A program made the position numbers and the translations under genes. From the NCBI GenBank assembly GCA_949987705.1, contig OX465281.1, forward strand, positions 6,984,001 through 7,048,000: a DNA stretch of 64,000 nucleotides, in the 5' to 3' direction. Source of the DNA: Thereva unica (lineage: Eukaryota; Arthropoda; Insecta; Diptera; Therevidae). Within the stretch, counting starts at the first letter, position 1, and every line of letters begins with the position of its first letter. The notes beneath the pieces are model-generated. The model was not told the DNA's origin, searched no databases, and saw only the letters and a list, made by a program, of their open reading frames with translations. Positions 46,620-56,048 of this stretch are shown piece after piece.

Positions 46620-46859
46620 ATGGCTGACGAAAGGTTAATCGAAGCTGTGAGGGGGCACAGAGAGCTTTATGACCTAAAAAACCCGAACTACATGAAGACA
46701 AAGTTAAAAACTAGGATTTGGGGAGATATTGCACAAGAAATGGCTCATTCGAAAGTTATTACAAAAACGACAGAAACAACTCACTCGGAAGTAATTACAA
46801 AAATCAGCATCACTCATCTTACTTATGGTTCTACATTGTCCACATTTTTCCCTTTCTAA
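46620..46859 (+). pseudogene. MADF/Myb-like Harbinger accessory protein, truncated
   Basis: From ATG at 46,620: MADERLIEAVRGHRELYDLK, then YMKTKLKTRIWGDIAQEM. This is the N-terminal half of a MADF/SANT-like DNA-binding domain, with the spaced hydrophobic residues (LIEAV, LYD, IW, IA). The accessory protein guides the transposase to element ends. After about residue 42 the frame runs into repeat-like codons, reflecting the internal deletion. Confidence 0.75.
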
Positions 46860-46862
46860 TAG

Positions 46863-47000
46863 GATATATTTATTGGGTGATTTCAATTTTTTTGTCGCTA
46901 AATAATTTAGAAACATTTTGTCCTCAGCATCATTATCTGATTCTGATTCTGAACTTAACAACTCTAATAACAATTTTTTCTTCCGCGAGCCAGAAATTGC
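46863..47000 (-). pseudogene. Harbinger transposase N-terminal fragment
   Basis: The minus strand reads SRKKKLLLELLSSESESDND, then KMFLNYLATKKLK. A basic-leucine start followed by an acidic serine run is common at the N-terminus of Harbinger transposases. No catalytic residues remain, because the body is deleted. Confidence 0.5.
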
Positions 47001-47359
47001 AGCTAGTGTCACATCGAAACTGCGTCTCAATATGCGGATCACCACGTTACGCGTGTGACACGTGCGTGTCATGCTGGTCGCGTCATGTCAGCTCACACGC
47101 GCTATACGCGTCTCAATTTGCGCCTTGCCTTAGGCAGGGTCTTGCTGGTTCGGGTTTGAAACGGGGTTGATGCATTAACTTCGCCTAGATGTGTTTTGGC
47201 TTGCGTCTCCGTTAAGCTTACGGAATATACATAATTGAGTTAACGATTGAGGAGTCGCGAAGTTTTCAATAATAATAATATTTATAGTCCAGGGCTGGGA
47301 TCTCACTCATTCACAACTAAGGTCACAACCACAGCCGAGCCCACAACTAATGATGTCCC

Positions 47360-47655
47360 CTTTTTTGTGAAAAACCAAAGTTTGGGGATCACCCTTTGTG
47401 GTGTGGTGGAATGTCTAGTAGTAAGCTTCGTTTGAAGGACTGCGCTACACAACTAGCCTTATGGCCTGACATAGAGCAAAGGTTATGGGTCCTCTCGCGA
47501 CACAGCATGGAGAGCCTCCTCTGACCTTATGATTCATAGGTGCCAATTTAAGGCACATTATCCTCTAGTAAAGCCAACCAGTATCTTAACATCCTTTATA
47601 CTGCTGCATACCCTGAGTAAAAATAATGTAGTTGGTTAATTTTCTTTTTCTTTCT
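47360..47655. other. unassigned, no gene seen
   Basis: Nothing recognised. Confidence 0.35.
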
Positions 47656-47659
47656 TATA

Positions 47660-47935
47660 TATGTATGCACCCGCAACTAGCAGGCGTAGCGAACAAATAC
47701 GCATGCCGCACGCGCCAGACGCATTCCCGTTACAGACAAGAACATTTATAAATGCACCCACATCGTCGTTTTACCAAGCGGTCCCCCAACCTAGTACTAA
47801 CCACGACCAATGCTGCTTGACCTAAGCAATCTAACGAGAGCTGGTCTACTGAATATGCTAAAGCCCCAATTTTGCTTCATTTAGTCTAAAAGCGTGAGCG
47901 TACCGTGCTTCGTTTGGGTACTGTTGGTGACTGTT
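47660..47935 (-). repeat. 5S-rRNA-related dispersed repeat, copy D
   Basis: The minus strand shows GACCAGCTCTCGTTAGATTG, AAGCAGCATTGGTCGTGG and TTAGTACTAGGTTGGGGGAC in 5S order at 47,771-47,860. Upstream it has GAAGCACGGTACGCTCACGC and CTTTTAGACTAAATGAAGCA, shared with copy E. The tail TGCATTTATAAATG, then GTAACGGGAATG, resembles copy C. Confidence 0.75.
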
Positions 47936-48732
47936 GCAAACTAAGAGCGGGTGAGTGTTATTTTTAGTCGGATGTACCTTGCCTTTTTCATGCTAGGTGC
48001 GGACTAATCTTTTTTTTAACTCAGGCGTGCCATACCTATTTTGGACGCTAGGCAGCGTTGCTAGACCATACAGAGAAATCGTTTGGCGTTGAGAAAGCAA
48101 AGTGTAGTCCTCCAAATTTGGTATGGTTCATTAGAATCCGATCATTAAGAATCTTTTTTTTTATGCTGGCGGGTGACCAAATATCTGATTTGAGCCCGAT
48201 AAGCAAATTGTCATAGCTCGTTCTGGCAAATCATCGCTTTTTACATCCTTTTGAAACCCAGATGACCCTAAACCCAAAGAAGGCCGATCCAATTGAGAAT
48301 ATCTAGTTCACCAAGGGAGTAGATTAGACGTGGTTTTACGGGAACGTTTTGCTCTGGCTCTCATTTTCCTGACAGAAAAGGAAAAGATATGCTTGTGTGC
48401 GTAGATTTTCTCAAACTTTCGTAAGGATTTGTCAATATAGCGTATATATCTACCCATTCTACTAAATCTGAAGCTTTCGTTTTGGATCATGTCACATACA
48501 GTTAGCTCTGTCATGCAAACAAACGTCTATCATACAAGTCGAACCCGCGGTAACGGGAATGGCTCTTAATTCCCTTGACATTCCTATTCTTGTTCTCAAT
48601 AAGTCAGTGTGATCCATAAGCTTCTAGAGACCACTTGAAATCTCCATCCTAAAGTGCCATCTTAATTCGAGATCACTTACCTAATCTAATCTCAAAACGT
48701 ATGACTACAAAATTCAATTTCGAATCCTTTAC
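47936..48732. other. unassigned, no gene seen
   Basis: Nothing recognised. Confidence 0.35.
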
Positions 48733-48850
48733 CAATTATTCGCGGTGTTCCACAAGATTCCATACTAGGACCCTTGATTTTTTGTATATACATAAATCAT
48801 CTCTGCCGTGACGTGTCTAGTGGTTTGGACATGTATGAAAATGATGTTGC
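48733..48850 (+). pseudogene. LINE RT remnant, short
   Basis: The plus frame reads PIIRGVPQDSILGPLIFCIY, then INHL, the GVPQGS-LGP-LF-IYIND motif of Jockey/CR1/I-type RTs. It then degrades, with ENDVAN at the place of YADD. No longer frame exists. Confidence 0.6.
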
Positions 48851-50301
48851 AAATTAATTGAAACAGTTTTCTTGGATTAGTCGAGGACTAGGTCTATCTA
48901 TGGTTCAACCACTTATTGATAAGTACCTCTAATTTCTATGCATTGCAATGTATAGGAGTCATATACACTTTTTCCTTCCGCCTATCATTCTTATGGTACC
49001 TTACTTCCAATTGCGAGTTAAAGTTGAAGTGACTATATGAACTGCCAAAAAACCTCCTGCTATCACATATCCCATACCCTATCTAAAATATGTGGTATTT
49101 TGCGCCGTCTGTTGCTGAACGATTTCATATGGCCTACAGGTACTCGTTCAAAACTCTAATTTTACTATATCATACCTATGCCAACTTGATTTTATCGTCC
49201 CTTGATGCCTGATGCCACGATAAACTCACTGTAGTCTCGAAGAAGAAGAAAAATACAATTAAGCATCCAAATTCCTAAATGCCTTTCGATTTCTTTTTAT
49301 CATTTTTAAAAGATTTAAGTCGAAACATTAAAAACATTTTGCTTACAAAATTTATATTTCCCCATAAAATTTCCAAAGACTTGTGTTGTCTTAACATCGC
49401 GCTGTTTGCAATTAAGTTTATGTCATCAAAATTTTCGCAAAAACAAACAAAACCCCAATAAAACTAGAATTTCATCCAAATGCTCCCCTCATCCCCCTCC
49501 CTCCCCGGTTTCCAGTTAATATCCAAATCGACATCGTCACTTCCCCTCCCCCTCCACCCCTGAAACAACACGACAAACAGCGGCGCAAATTAATCATTTC
49601 GTTTTCTACAATTTCGTGAAAATGTTTTGTAAACAAATTCGGTCAAGCATCGCCAAAAGTTTCGTCCATTTAATTCCTCGCTTCCACCTGAGTTGAAATC
49701 AAATTGATAACCTCTCTGACGAACCTTTGTCACTCTGATTCGGCGTTGGCTATTTTCGGATGTTTCTAAATGTCGAGGGAAGGAGGTGAAATGGGTTTGG
49801 GAGGAGCATGAAAAACATAGACTTCAATTTTGACAGAGATGACAACAATTTGGCACAAAAATTCTAGGAGAGTCAGATTTGGATCACACTTCGCAGTGAG
49901 TGAATTGAAGGCACAGGGTCATGTCTGCTTTTTTGTTTCAGCTAAAAGGCAGCCAAGCGTCACTTTCTGCATTAACTAAGTGCTACCGCTGAAGTGATAG
50001 GCGATTTTTTTTACTCACCTGTAAGGTGAAAATAGTGTCAGTAGTTTTTTGGTATCATCAGACACTTAATTTGGTGGCAGAATGCAATATTTTTTGGTAT
50101 GTGAAAATGTAAGCTCTGGAATCATCCTTTGTCCTATTAGTTCATCATTTCGACATAGTACAATGTCTAGAAATAAACTTGGTTCAAGGGAAGTAATAGA
50201 GGATAGGATAAGTTAATAATGCTTTTAAGGATGAGAAAGGAGGAGGCGATGGACCTTGCGTTGGAACTCCTGGATGTTGCACGAAACCTACCTAAGGTAA
50301 C
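48851..50301. other. unique DNA
   Basis: No transposon recognised. The 49,440-49,720 stretch has C-rich runs and is followed by AT-rich DNA, with no coding evidence. Confidence 0.4.
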
Positions 50302-50420
50302 AAAAATCAAAACAATATAATTCTGATATTGTTGTAATATTCCATTTTAAAGATTTGTACGGCGTGCCCTCCGTGATGTAACAGTAGGAATTTTTTTTTT
50401 TGATGTGACCCCTGGGGTTC

Positions 50421-50832
50421 TTAATGGTGGAGATTTTAGTGGGCTCCGGGTCAAAAAATAAAAGATTTTTATTTTGTTTGCGACGTTTCGGGCATGAATA
50501 CACCCTTCATCAGGCCTTTAATTAAAAAGAAAAAACGTCAATATACAAAATAAATATAAAAGTATCTACACACTTACAATACAAGTAAAACATAAAATAA
50601 AGTATAAACATAAAAACAGCACTAACACATTTATGACGCGGCGGAACTAGCAGATGCACGAACACGAAGCTTGTTGTCAATAATCTGTCCTTGCCCCAAT
50701 CAGCTGTTTATATGCATAGCTGAGGTTGTCACAATCAGAACGCCGGTTAACTGCATCTCTCATTTTGTTTATGTGGAGCATCTCTAGCAGCATTCTCTTA
50801 CTGTAGTGTCTCTCAACTTCCAAAATTGTGAC
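50421..50832. repeat. Penelope inverted arm, left
   Basis: 412-bp segment carrying the last about 52 codons of the protein, the stop and the 3' region. Its inverted partner is at 52,672-53,083. Contains a hammerhead-like motif at 50,480-50,516. Confidence 0.88.
50480..50516 (-). ncRNA. hammerhead-ribozyme-like motif, left arm
   Basis: The minus strand reads GGC, CTGATGA, a GC-rich hairpin (GGGTGT, ATTC, ATGCCC), GAAA and CGTC. CUGAUGA and GAAA are the conserved core of hammerhead ribozymes, with GUC the usual cleavage triplet. Stem II has six pairs including two G-U wobbles. The third stem is nearly absent in one copy, as reported for minimal hammerheads in Penelope-like elements. Activity is not shown. 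Confidence 0.65.
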
Positions 50833-52698
50833 GTTGTTGAGGTCAGGTTTGTGGTTGTTCTCTATGCAATGGAGAGCTAGAGCAGTTTTCTGGGAGCCCC
50901 CATTGTTGATGTCAGATCGATGACCTGACAGGCGTTTACGCAATTTTTGTTTGGAGGTTCCCACGTATACAGCTGGGCAGGTTGTCCCTCCTCCCCCTAA
51001 ACAAGCGATCTTGTAGACCGTGTCCGACTTGTCCATTTTATCCAGCTTCCCTTTGGTATTGGTAAACAACAAAGACTTCAGTGTATTTACCGATCTAAAT
51101 GCAATCCTGGTGGTCTCTCGATTGCGTATTGGTGCTGCCTTCATACGGTTGGAGAGCCAAGGAATGTATAGGGCACTTCGGTAAGTTACCGGTGAGGGCG
51201 GTGGAGCATCTTGATGGAGACGGTCGGTGCTTCTTCGGTAGTTTTTAATCATATTATTTATGACATTAGTGGGGAAGGAATTGGAGTACAGGGTTTGTTT
51301 GATAATATTTACATTCTTGTGGTGGAAATTAATGTGACTATTATCAAGTACTCTATTGACAAAATTCTGCGCAGTGTTGAATATTACCATCCTCGGCTGT
51401 TTTGAATGAAAGTTAATAAGCCGTCCCGAGGATGTTGGCTTTTTGTACCAATCAAAAATTATTGTGCCATTATCTCTAATAGCTTTCACGTCAAGGTACG
51501 GTAGCTCTCCTTCTTTCTCAACCTCAACAGTAAATTGCATTTTTTGGTGAAAAGAGTTCAACGCGGTAAGAGTTCTTTCAACTTCGCTTGATTTCACAAT
51601 AGCAAATAAGTCGTCGACATACTTGGTGACTATCTTTGGTTTAGGTGTTAACTTCCCAATAACATCCTCCAATAACGCTTCCATTACTATGTCCGCCACT
51701 ATTGGTGAGGCCGGGCTACCCATAGGTACACCTTGTTTTTGTTGGTATATTCTGGTTTCAAACTCCAAATAATTGTTTTCAATGATACAAAATCTAAGTA
51801 TGTCCATAAACAAGGATTTCTTAATTTTCGTATGTTGTTTAAGGTCATTCCACTTCTTGTCAATAATCTCCAGTATCATACGTACAGGAACATTGGTAAA
51901 AAGAGAAACAACATCAAAAGACACCATAACTTCATCATCTCCCAGGTTAAAAGGCGAGACCACTTCGATAAAATGTTTGGCGTTCTGGACATTAAATTTG
52001 GAGTTTTCAGTCAGCTTTTTCAAGATCGTGACCAAATATTTGGACAACTCATAGCATGGTACAGTAGTTGAGGCGCATATAGGTCTTAAAGGCACGGTCT
52101 CTTTATGAACCTTCGGGAGACCATAGATCCGAGGACTACTAGCTGTATATGTAGTCATGCGTTTTTTCTCATATTCACCAATAATGTTTTGATCAAACAA
52201 AGCCTTAATAAAATTGTTATTCTCACTTTGGAGTTTAAGTGTTGGGTTGACCCTGAGAATCCTATACGTACTCCTATCTGACATCAAATCTCTCATCTTA
52301 CTGATGTAATCGTTTTTGTAAATGGCAACTGTGACATTTCCTTTATCAGCGGGAACAATGTAAATATCTTTATGTGCCTTTAAAAACTTTTTTGCATCAC
52401 TTGAAATTTTGGTGATAAATTTGTCAAAAGATGACGTTGCAGAGGTACGAATATGATTCTGCAAAATTTGTGTAAAATTTGCTCGAGCAGTTTCTTGATC
52501 ACCCTGTTCCAACGTTCTTATCATTTCTTCTCCATCAGTTATGACTTTGAAGAGAGGGAAGTTCCGTTTTGCAACGGGCAAGGCAAATTTGTGTCCCAAT
52601 GACAGCAACCATCGGATGTCTGCTGGAAATTCGACTTCAGTCTTATTGATGAACCATGCATGGTTGCATGGGTCACAATTTTGGAAGTTGAGAGACAC
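50677..52698 (-). CDS. Penelope-like reverse transcriptase-GIY-YIG protein
   Basis: 673-codon frame, stop at 50,677-50,679. RT: IYGLPKVHKE (191-200), SFDVVSLFTNVPV (260-272, motif A), QGVPMGSPASPIVAD (322-336), catalytic YVDD (360-363), then LPYLDV and VDKP-like WYKKPTSS. Endonuclease: VYKIACLGGG (561-570), YVGTS (578-582), KRLSGHRSD (588-596) and a Glu near 639, the GIY-YIG fold. The first nine codons come from the inverted arm and the start codon is GTG, so the natural N-terminus is missing. Coding is otherwise uninterrupted. Usual length is somewhat greater. RT copies the RNA; the endonuclease nicks the target. Confidence 0.92.
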   Translation of the reverse strand: MSLNFQNCDPCNHAWFINKTEVEFPADIRWLLSLGHKFALPVAKRNFPLFKVITDGEEMIRTLEQGDQETARANFTQILQNHIRTSATSSFDKFITKISSDAKKFLKAHKDIYIVPADKGNVTVAIYKNDYISKMRDLMSDRSTYRILRVNPTLKLQSENNNFIKALFDQNIIGEYEKKRMTTYTASSPRIYGLPKVHKETVPLRPICASTTVPCYELSKYLVTILKKLTENSKFNVQNAKHFIEVVSPFNLGDDEVMVSFDVVSLFTNVPVRMILEIIDKKWNDLKQHTKIKKSLFMDILRFCIIENNYLEFETRIYQQKQGVPMGSPASPIVADIVMEALLEDVIGKLTPKPKIVTKYVDDLFAIVKSSEVERTLTALNSFHQKMQFTVEVEKEGELPYLDVKAIRDNGTIIFDWYKKPTSSGRLINFHSKQPRMVIFNTAQNFVNRVLDNSHINFHHKNVNIIKQTLYSNSFPTNVINNMIKNYRRSTDRLHQDAPPPSPVTYRSALYIPWLSNRMKAAPIRNRETTRIAFRSVNTLKSLLFTNTKGKLDKMDKSDTVYKIACLGGGGTTCPAVYVGTSKQKLRKRLSGHRSDINNGGSQKTALALHCIENNHKPDLNNVTILEVERHYSKRMLLEMLHINKMRDAVNRRSDCDNLSYAYKQLIGARTDY

Positions 52699-53083
52699 TA
52701 CAGTAAGAGAATGCTGCTAGAGATGCTCCACATAAACAAAATGAGAGATGCAGTTAACCGGCGTTCTGATTGTGACAACCTCAGCTATGCATATAAACAG
52801 CTGATTGGGGCAAGGACAGATTATTGACAACAAGCTTCGTGTTCGTGCATCTGCTAGTTCCGCCGCGTCATAAATGTGTTAGTGCTGTTTTTATGTTTAT
52901 ACTTTATTTTATGTTTTACTTGTATTGTAAGTGTGTAGATACTTTTATATTTATTTTGTATATTGACGTTTTTTCTTTTTAATTAAAGGCCTGATGAAGG
53001 GTGTATTCATGCCCGAAACGTCGCAAACAAAATAAAAATCTTTTATTTTTTGACCCGGAGCCCACTAAAATCTCCACCATTAA
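52672..53083. repeat. Penelope inverted arm, right
   Basis: Inverted copy of 50,421-50,832, with the plus strand containing a second hammerhead-like motif. It joins the coding strand abruptly at 52,671/52,672. Confidence 0.88.
52988..53024 (+). ncRNA. hammerhead-ribozyme-like motif, right arm
   Basis: Same core as the left-arm motif, on the plus strand (CTGATGA at 52,991-52,997, GAAA at 53,015-53,018, CGTC at 53,019-53,022). The palindromic ACGU at the cleavage side could pair two copies into a double hammerhead. Confidence 0.65.
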
Positions 53084-53097
53084 AAATCAAAACAATA

Positions 53098-54180
53098 AAT
53101 TTTTGGAACGGGGATTTGATTTCGCCAAATCGATATCTTCCATACCAGCTGGCTGAGTCTGAGGCACCTTCTCCGGAGTTTTATGGTTCATGAAACAAGT
53201 AACGAAACAATGCGTTTATTCATACCTCATTCTTCCAAATCCATATAAACCCAAGCCGAATGGATTGGAGTGTATCAGAAGTGTATCAGAAGGATAAGGT
53301 ATATAGGCCAGACCAGTTTAACTGGTGTAGCAATTTGTCCAGTAATTTGTTACTTAGAGCCTGTCCGAGTCCAAGTCTTCGTCTTGCTATGACAGTTTAT
53401 GACATCAGCGAACAAACTGAGCTATTATAAAAATTAAGAAAAAGCAGAGCTACTCTGTCCAAATTCATTGGCTTAGCTTGCAACCCAAACCATATTTTAG
53501 TTTTAAGCCCCGCAAGGTTATGTGGCGGGCCCGAATCTACCTCAGAACGTCAACCCAAGCTTTGACTCAGACAGGCCCTTAGACTCATTTGCTCGATCTA
53601 GTTTTCGTTAAACAAGAGCTTCTCTTCGCGATTGTGGGAGATGACATTAAGTCCTCTTCCTAGATGGAGTAGCAAAATTCAAATGTGGTTTCCTGTGTCT
53701 TGACGATTCTACGTACATGGAAATTTTAAGCGTAGTTCCTCCGGTTATCAAGCCAACCCAAGTTCTAATGTCCTTATAGCTAACCAGGTGGCACAGGAAG
53801 AAGCCCCTTGAAGTATTCAACACGTTTTAAGTGAATGGCCATTTCATCAAGCTGCTTCTTAGCACTACTGGCTGGACCCTTCGATTTTAAATTGTTAAAT
53901 TCACATTGACTCGAGATTCTAACTCGCTGGTTCCAGAGTGAGAATATCCAGATCATCGCCACCTTGTTTCCTAGTAGCGTAGTCCTAGACTCCCAGATTT
54001 GGTCCTACGAATCCTTGTCACTTTGGAATCCGATGCTATCAGAGAAGATAAAAATGTGTTTATTAGAATAGACTCTTTTGAAGGTGCAGATACACCAATA
54101 CAACGCACACTTCTGCTTAAGAAAAAGCAACCTTGCGCATATTCGACTACCATATGATTTCCGGTATTCATACAAGTAAC
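53098..54180. other. unassigned, no gene seen
   Basis: No recognised coding motif. A short stretch near 53,300 resembles 46,016 (GACCAGACCA then AACT or AAC). Confidence 0.35.
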
Positions 54181-54189
54181 TACCCAAGT

Positions 54190-54940
54190 AAAAACAAGAC
54201 TCGCCGGTTATCACCCTAAAACAGGCACGCACAACGTCAAAACGCCTGTATGGCACCCGAATGATGCACGGTACACCTGAATAAAAATTCTACTTTTCCT
54301 ACGCTATATGCCATTTCAATAAAAAGACACACAGAAATGGTCCAAACGAAGCACGGTACGCTCACACTTTTTTCGACTAATGGTGCATCCACACTACGCG
54401 GACTTTTGTCATACGCGCTTTTGCCTCTTTTTTTCATATAGAGTTTAATGGCTTTTTTGCAATATTTTTAATGGCAAAGGCAGTACGGCCAAACTGCGCG
54501 GACATAAGGCTGTGCTTAAAAAGGTACATTGTACGTCCACACAACACGGGCTTCTTGACGGTTTTCTCAATTTACTCACGATTCATAAAATTAAATGCTC
54601 ATGCGCGCTTTTTTCTGAGGCCGTACGGTGAAAAGCGCGTGGGATCTAAGTCCGCGTAGTGTGGACGGCCCATAAAAGGAGCAAAATTGGGGCTTTAAAA
54701 TATATTGCATAGGACGAAGAAAACGAGCCATTATCTTCTTCAATGGACCGGTTCTCGTTCGATTCGGGTATGTGAAGCAGCATTGAACATGGTTAGTACT
54801 TAGTTGGGAGACCGCTTGGTAAAATGACACTCGCGTTTGGAATATCTATAACAGAGGCTTACATACCTCTATAGAGGAAGTAGATTTCTGTACCTGTAGG
54901 ACGGAGCGTGTCTGGCCTTGTGGCCTGCGTTTTTTTTTGT
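54190..54940 (+). repeat. 5S-rRNA-related dispersed repeat, copy E (interrupted)
   Basis: 5' part from 54,190 (AAACAAGACTCGCCGGTTAT) to 54,380; a MITE at 54,381-54,672; then AAGGAGCAAAATTGGGGCTT and GCATAGGACGAAGAAAAC. The 5S-like core at 54,741-54,820 includes GGACCGGTTCTCGTTCGATT, AAGCAGCATTGAACATGG and TTAGTACTTAGTTGGGAGAC. The most complete copy in the window, and it defines the order of blocks. Confidence 0.8.
54381..54672. mobile_element. Harbinger-like MITE, 292 bp
   Basis: Inverted ends TGG(T/G)(G/C)C(A/G)TCCACAC then TACGCGGACTT (22 of 25 bp identical). TAA at 54,378-54,380 and 54,673-54,675. A second inverted pair lies just inside (GCGCTTTT and AAAAGCGCG). No coding sequence. Removing it restores a sequence that aligns with copies B and D of the 5S-related repeat. 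Confidence 0.88.
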
Positions 54941-55739
54941 GTCTGTAGCGGAAATGTGTCATAATAGTACCAGGTGCATTTGCTCCCTATGCGTGTTGGT
55001 TATGGAAAAACATATATGCTTCTAAAAATTTAAGTGTGTCTGCATTTGATTTGCGAGTGCATATACTACTACTATTTTTTACTCGGGTACCTCTACCTTG
55101 GGCCTATTCGGCTACCATACGTCCACCATGTGGTATCTTAAAAGAAAACTGAGAATGGCCTATATCGTATGTTAGCAACGGGATGTTTGCGTTTATTGTT
55201 TTAAAATTCGATAAACGTTATCGCTTCTGTGAATCAGATAGTTACTAGTGGTGCAATAACAGAAGATCATTTTCTTTATGTATAGAAGAAAAAATATATA
55301 GGTCACAAATATTTAGAAAATATTCCTTTGTGAGTTTTAGGGAACATGAATCGATCCTAAAACTGCTTGTCTATAGGGCATTTACACTTCTTTTTATTAC
55401 AAAACCTTTAAAGAAGCCATAAAATGGTTAATACAGGGCATTTTGTTTATGTGACAAACTAAACTCAACAATCAGCCGTTTCTAGTACAAATATAAATAC
55501 AACAAATAAAACCCATTCGAATGTTGACGCTAAAACTGTACTTCGAATTTCATTTGTTTCTGTTCATACCCATTTAAAAACCATATTTTTTACAACCATC
55601 GTTGATAATGGCCCAAAATTGAAATCTGCACCATAGACCAAACTCAAATAATTTGCCCCTAAAAAGCGACTGAAAATAACAGCGACCATTCGACCAATGG
55701 AAATACATATTTCAAAGGACATATAAAAGAACATAAACT
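54941..55739. other. unassigned, no gene seen
   Basis: Nothing recognised. Confidence 0.35.
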
Positions 55740-56048
55740 TTATAACTCATAAAGATTCTCTGACCAGACTTGAAGTCCTAGTTTCAATTCGACAGAGAAA
55801 GGTCCAAGATGAGACAATCGTGTCGTTGGGCACATATTATCGTAAATTTTTATCCAAATAACCACACCAAAGTAGCATCGCCCAAACCAGCGAGGATTCA
55901 CTACTAACGTATGTGCTGCATAAAATTCGCATTCACCGCGTTTTCCAGTCCAGTTAGTCCTAGGGCTGTGTTGGTCCATGGCGCGTTCAATAAAGGCGTG
56001 TGCTGAATCACTTCCGAATCGCAGAATCCCGGCTTTGGCTTTTGCCAC
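55740..56048 (-). CDS. unrecognised 102-codon open frame
   Basis: GTG start immediately follows an in-frame TGA. Protein-like composition with aromatic residues, including NPRWFGRCYFGVVIWIKIYD and ENLYEL at the end. I do not recognise it. It could be an exon or an element fragment. Confidence 0.25.
   Translation of the reverse strand: MAKAKAGILRFGSDSAHAFIERAMDQHSPRTNWTGKRGECEFYAAHTLVVNPRWFGRCYFGVVIWIKIYDNMCPTTRLSHLGPFSVELKLGLQVWSENLYEL

Larger units (their letters stand above)
46328..47129. mobile_element. PIF/Harbinger element, internally deleted, 802 bp
   Basis: Terminal inverted repeats of about 36 bp start GGCAAGGCGCAAATTGAGAC and continue GCGTATAGCGCGTGTG. TTA flanks both sides (46,325-46,327 and 47,130-47,132), the Harbinger target. 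The interior carries a MADF-type N-terminus on the plus strand and a transposase-type N-terminus on the minus strand, facing each other. That matches the two-gene Harbinger plan after deletion of the middle. Confidence 0.9.
46171..47353. repeat. outer inverted repeat enclosing a Harbinger insertion
   Basis: 48-bp arms at 46,171-46,218 and 47,306-47,353 share ATTAGTTGTGG and CTCGGCTGTGG in inverted orientation. A separate TIR element lies between them, so the outer structure is an older element that was used as a target. Confidence 0.65.
50318..53081 (-). mobile_element. Penelope-like retroelement with inverted arms
   Basis: A GIY-YIG/RT gene on the minus strand occupies 50,677-52,698. Left arm 50,421-50,832 is repeated inverted at 52,672-53,083 (412 bp each, matching closely). 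The arms cover the 3' coding end and the 3' untranslated region, so the 5' side carries an inverted partial copy. The left end extends about 100 bp beyond the arm. PLEs commonly show such pseudo-LTRs in direct or inverted orientation. The element is truncated at the 5' side of the coding region. Confidence 0.92.
50302..53097. repeat. 16-bp target duplication around Penelope insertion
   Basis: AAAAATCAAAACAATA occurs at 50,302-50,317 and again at 53,082-53,097, exactly bracketing the Penelope-like element. The base before each copy differs (C and T), supporting a true duplication boundary. Confidence 0.85.

Noticed and set aside
52979..53024. Type III hammerhead using an upstream GACG
   Set aside because: GACG upstream can pair with CGTC, but the stem I needed next to CTGATGA does not form. 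The minimal type I form fits better.
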